From JAVWJP01 sp036638975 (GTDB taxonomy: Bacteria > Bacillota > Clostridia > Oscillospirales > Ruminococcaceae), in contig JAVWJP010000031.1 in the NCBI GenBank assembly GCA_036638975.1, positions 1 through 8,768 of the forward strand: a DNA stretch of 8,768 nucleotides, written 5' to 3'. The notes under the pieces were generated by a model. The model saw nothing but the letters and a program-made list of their open reading frames with translations, did not search any database and had not been told where the DNA came from. The number at the start of each line of letters is the position of its first letter. The first letter of the stretch is position 1. The position numbers and the translations under genes are program-made. Below, one piece after another: positions 7,140 to 8,768 of the stretch.

Positions 7140-7796
7140 ATGATAAAAAATTATTTACAAAAAGCAAGGGACCCTATAAGCAGCCTTACTCATTTTTATG
7201 GGGCGGTAATTTCTGTGTTGGGGCTGTGCCTTTTGCTTTTTAAAAGTATAACTCAGCCGCAGCCATCGCTTATAAAAATAATATCGTCGGCGCTTTTTGG
7301 GCTTTCGCTTGTGGCGCTTTACACGGCAAGCTCTGTTTACCACTTTGTCAATGTAAGCGACAAGGCGTTGCTTGTGCTGCGCAAGCTTGACCATTCTATG
7401 ATTTTTGTACTTATAGCGGGCACTTATACACCTATTATGCTTAATTTTTTGCCGTCACCAAATAATATTTTTTTTACAATATTTATATGGGCGTTTGCTT
7501 TTGGCGGAATTATAATGAAGCTGTGCTGGTTTGGTGCACCTCGCTGGCTGCAAACCTGTATGTATTTAATAATGGGCTGGGCGGTGCTGGTAGATGTTTC
7601 GGTATTTACGCGCATGAGTGGGCTTGCAATAGTACTTCTCATAATGGGCGGTTTAAGCTACACTGCCGGCGGAATTATATATATGATTAAAAAGCCGAAT
7701 ATAGGTAAGTGTTTTGGTTTTCACGAATTGTTTCATATTTTTGTGCTTTTGGGCAGCGTTTTTCATTTCTTTTTGGTTTATCTTTGCGTGATATAA
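7140..7796 (+). CDS. Hemolysin III / PAQR-family integral membrane protein
   Basis: A 218-residue polytopic protein with about seven hydrophobic segments (roughly 18-36, 46-64, 84-104, 108-128, 138-154, 161-183 and 195-217). It carries the HlyIII/PAQR signature: Ser-rich SSVYH with His68, RKLDHSMIF with Asp84, and HELFHIFVLLGSVFH with His195, His199 and His209. In PAQR receptors the matching His in the second helix plus the HxxxH pair bind zinc, consistent with a membrane hydrolase of the CREST superfamily. Bacterial members are named for hemolysis, but their true substrate is uncertain. The start is fixed by a stop codon directly before the ATG (7137-7139). The ribosome site is poor, with only a short GACGG nearby, so expression may be low. 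It converges on the yhhN-family gene. Confidence 0.9.
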   Translation: MIKNYLQKARDPISSLTHFYGAVISVLGLCLLLFKSITQPQPSLIKIISSALFGLSLVALYTASSVYHFVNVSDKALLVLRKLDHSMIFVLIAGTYTPIMLNFLPSPNNIFFTIFIWAFAFGGIIMKLCWFGAPRWLQTCMYLIMGWAVLVDVSVFTRMSGLAIVLLIMGGLSYTAGGIIYMIKKPNIGKCFGFHELFHIFVLLGSVFHFFLVYLCVI

Positions 7797-7827
7797 AAGA
7801 AGCGGCTGTTTATAACGGCCGCTTCTT
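7797..7827. terminator. Bidirectional terminator between hlyIII and the yhhN-family gene
   Basis: AAGAAGCGGC (7797-7806) pairs perfectly with 7818-7827. The stem continues inward through one T-G wobble and three more pairs to a 3-base loop (7811-7813). T-rich sequence follows on both strands (ATTTTG on plus, TTTATAT on minus). It begins directly after the hlyIII stop and overlaps the minus-strand stop (7826-7828). Confidence 0.9.
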
Positions 7828-8506
7828 ATTTTGTAAACAGTACGCTTAAAGCCAAAAGCACCTGCCCTGTATAATAAATACCGGTTGTTGCTGTTGTAAG
7901 CGGACGGGGGCGTTTTTTGCCAAAAAGAAGAATTGCATATGAGATGCTGGCAATAAAAAACAGACCCGCGCCAAGCGCCACAAGTACGTTATATGCCACG
8001 TAAATGCGCATTCCGTAAAGCAGCGAAAGCGACTTTACAAACATAAACGAAATTACAACGGCATAGCCCAAAACGTAGCTGTCCATGTTTAAAAAATCAA
8101 GTTTAAGCTTGCGCCCGATAAGCGCCAGTAATGCCAAAAATGCGGCGGTCGCAAAAAAATCTACGGGGTATACGCCTGTAAGTACACAGAACAAAGCACA
8201 AAAAGCGACGTGTGCCGCAAAAAAGAAGCCGAGGCTGTATATAAAGTAATTGATTCCGTAGTAGTCTGTTTTTGAAATTTCTAAAAAAACGTCGCCAAAG
8301 GTGCAAAGTGAAAGCGCCACAAGCATAAATACAAAGTAGCGTTTGTTTGAACCGGACACATAGTGCGAAACTACAGCTATTGCCACAAAAATAAGGCTTG
8401 TAAGCGCCTTTGCCATGACGCGTGTGCGCAGGCGGCAGCGGTAGACCGAGTAGACGTAAAAAACGTAAGATACTATTATGGCGGGTATGAGAAGATAAAC
8501 TGCCAT
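7826..8506 (-). CDS. YhhN/TMEM86-family membrane protein (putative lysoplasmalogenase)
   Basis: A 226-residue protein with about eight hydrophobic helices and little soluble sequence. Family features seen: LCTFGDVFLE with Gly71-Asp72, the FFFAAHVAF segment with His99, the late GAGLFF segment (179-184) and a C-terminal YYTGQVLLAL. The eukaryotic relatives TMEM86A/B hydrolyse the vinyl-ether bond of lysoplasmalogens, and plasmalogens occur in anaerobic Clostridia. The late family motif normally reads like GALLFxxSD. Here it reads GAGLFFIAS, so the conserved Asp appears as Ser187 and activity is uncertain. The frame runs 18 codons further upstream, but the ATG at 8504-8506 has a strong AAGGAGGTG 7 bases before it, so the longer form is rejected. 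No promoter is recognisable; a 77-bp repeat array begins 24 bases upstream. Confidence 0.82.
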   Translation of the reverse strand: MAVYLLIPAIIVSYVFYVYSVYRCRLRTRVMAKALTSLIFVAIAVVSHYVSGSNKRYFVFMLVALSLCTFGDVFLEISKTDYYGINYFIYSLGFFFAAHVAFCALFCVLTGVYPVDFFATAAFLALLALIGRKLKLDFLNMDSYVLGYAVVISFMFVKSLSLLYGMRIYVAYNVLVALGAGLFFIASISYAILLFGKKRPRPLTTATTGIYYTGQVLLALSVLFTK

Positions 8507-8530
8507 TAGGGCGCACCTCCTTAACAATAT

Positions 8531-8607
8531 TTTCAGCACGGTAAACAAACGGCATTCCACCGCCGCAGGCGGTGGGGGCTAAAGCTAAGGCTTTACCGCT
8601 ACTACTA
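8531..8607. repeat. 77-bp repeat, copy 1 (closest to the yhhN-family gene)
   Basis: This edge copy has T25, T26 and A29, where the other two have C, G and G. Its inner hairpin CCACCGCC-GCA-GGCGGTGG is perfectly paired. It differs from copy 3 at three positions and from copy 2 at five. Confidence 0.9.
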
Positions 8608-8684
8608 TTTCAGCACGGTAAGCAAACGGCACGCCGCCGCCGCAGGCGGTGGGAGCTAAAGCTAAGGCTTTACCGCTACTACTA
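8608..8684. repeat. 77-bp repeat, copy 2
   Basis: Differs from copy 3 at two positions: G instead of A at unit position 15, and A instead of G at position 47. Position 15 is in the outer stem, where the change leaves a G-U pair if transcribed on the plus strand. Confidence 0.9.
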
Positions 8685-8761
8685 TTTCAGCACGGTAAAC
8701 AAACGGCACGCCGCCGCCGCAGGCGGTGGGGGCTAAAGCTAAGGCTTTACCGCTACTACTA
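8685..8761. repeat. 77-bp repeat, copy 3
   Basis: Closest to a consensus of the three visible copies. The next copy begins at 8762 with TTTCAGC and is cut off by the window edge, so the total copy number is unknown. Confidence 0.9.
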
Positions 8762-8768
8762 TTTCAGC

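Larger units (their letters stand above)
8531..8768. repeat. Tandem array of a 77-bp palindrome-rich unit (3 full copies plus start of a fourth)
   Basis: The copies lie head-to-tail at exactly 77-bp spacing with no spacer, and the array runs out of the window. Within the unit, positions 27-34 and 38-45 form an 8-bp G/C-rich hairpin with loop GCA. Positions 9-15 (CGGTAAA) pair with 62-68 (TTTACCG) to enclose it. An alternative 6-bp hairpin (50-55 with 60-65, loop TAAG) competes with that outer stem. A 77-base period shifts the reading frame every copy, so coding is unlikely. Function is unknown. Confidence 0.92.

Noticed and set aside
7121..7240. ATG at 7121 as an upstream small gene or hlyIII start
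   Set aside because: It is out of frame with hlyIII and gives only a short frame running into the hlyIII coding region.
8103..8555. Second minus-strand frame overlapping the yhhN-family gene
   Set aside because: Arg/Cys/Phe-rich shadow translation in another frame; the yhhN frame has membrane helices, family motifs and a strong ribosome site.
8531..8768. CRISPR array or integron attC array
   Set aside because: The units are contiguous with no unique spacers or gene cassettes, and no cas or integrase gene is present.

Overview
The window looks like a chromosomal segment of an anaerobic, low-to-medium-GC Firmicute, most likely a gut-type Clostridium relative. The reasons are a pyruvate phosphate dikinase that matches the Clostridium symbiosum enzyme residue for residue at its two catalytic positions, strong AGGAGG-type ribosome sites mixed with GTG starts, A/T-rich intergenic DNA, extended -10 promoters and an HlyIII/YhhN membrane-protein pair. 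No tRNA, rRNA, CRISPR array, transposase or phage gene is visible.

Layout from left to right. Positions 1-216 are A/T-rich and gene-free, with two small perfect hairpins. Positions 289-2919 on the minus strand hold ppdK, with its own terminator (217-255) and a good promoter (3010-3038). A plus-strand run follows: an orphan barstar-family inhibitor (3255-3557), thiM for thiazole salvage (3675-4517), and a soluble PAS-like/GGDEF diguanylate cyclase (4533-5480) only 15 bases after thiM. Facing it on the minus strand is a membrane-anchored degenerate-GGDEF/intact-EAL protein (5506-6918), a likely c-di-GMP phosphodiesterase. Next come hlyIII (7140-7796, plus) and a convergent yhhN-family gene (7826-8506, minus). 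The window ends in a tandem array of a 77-bp palindrome-rich unit (8531-8768), with three full copies and a fourth cut by the window edge.

How the genes fit together. The cyclase and the EAL protein form a convergent make/break pair for cyclic di-GMP and share one bidirectional terminator that contains both stop codons. HlyIII and YhhN also converge on a shared bidirectional terminator; both belong to integral-membrane families linked to lipid hydrolysis or remodelling. ppdK, thiM and the barstar gene have no obvious functional link to their neighbours.

The least explained element is the 77-bp array. It does not look coding (77 is not a multiple of 3), each unit can fold in two competing ways, and it sits immediately upstream of yhhN. 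I see no convincing evidence of a new multi-gene system; most genes belong to known families.
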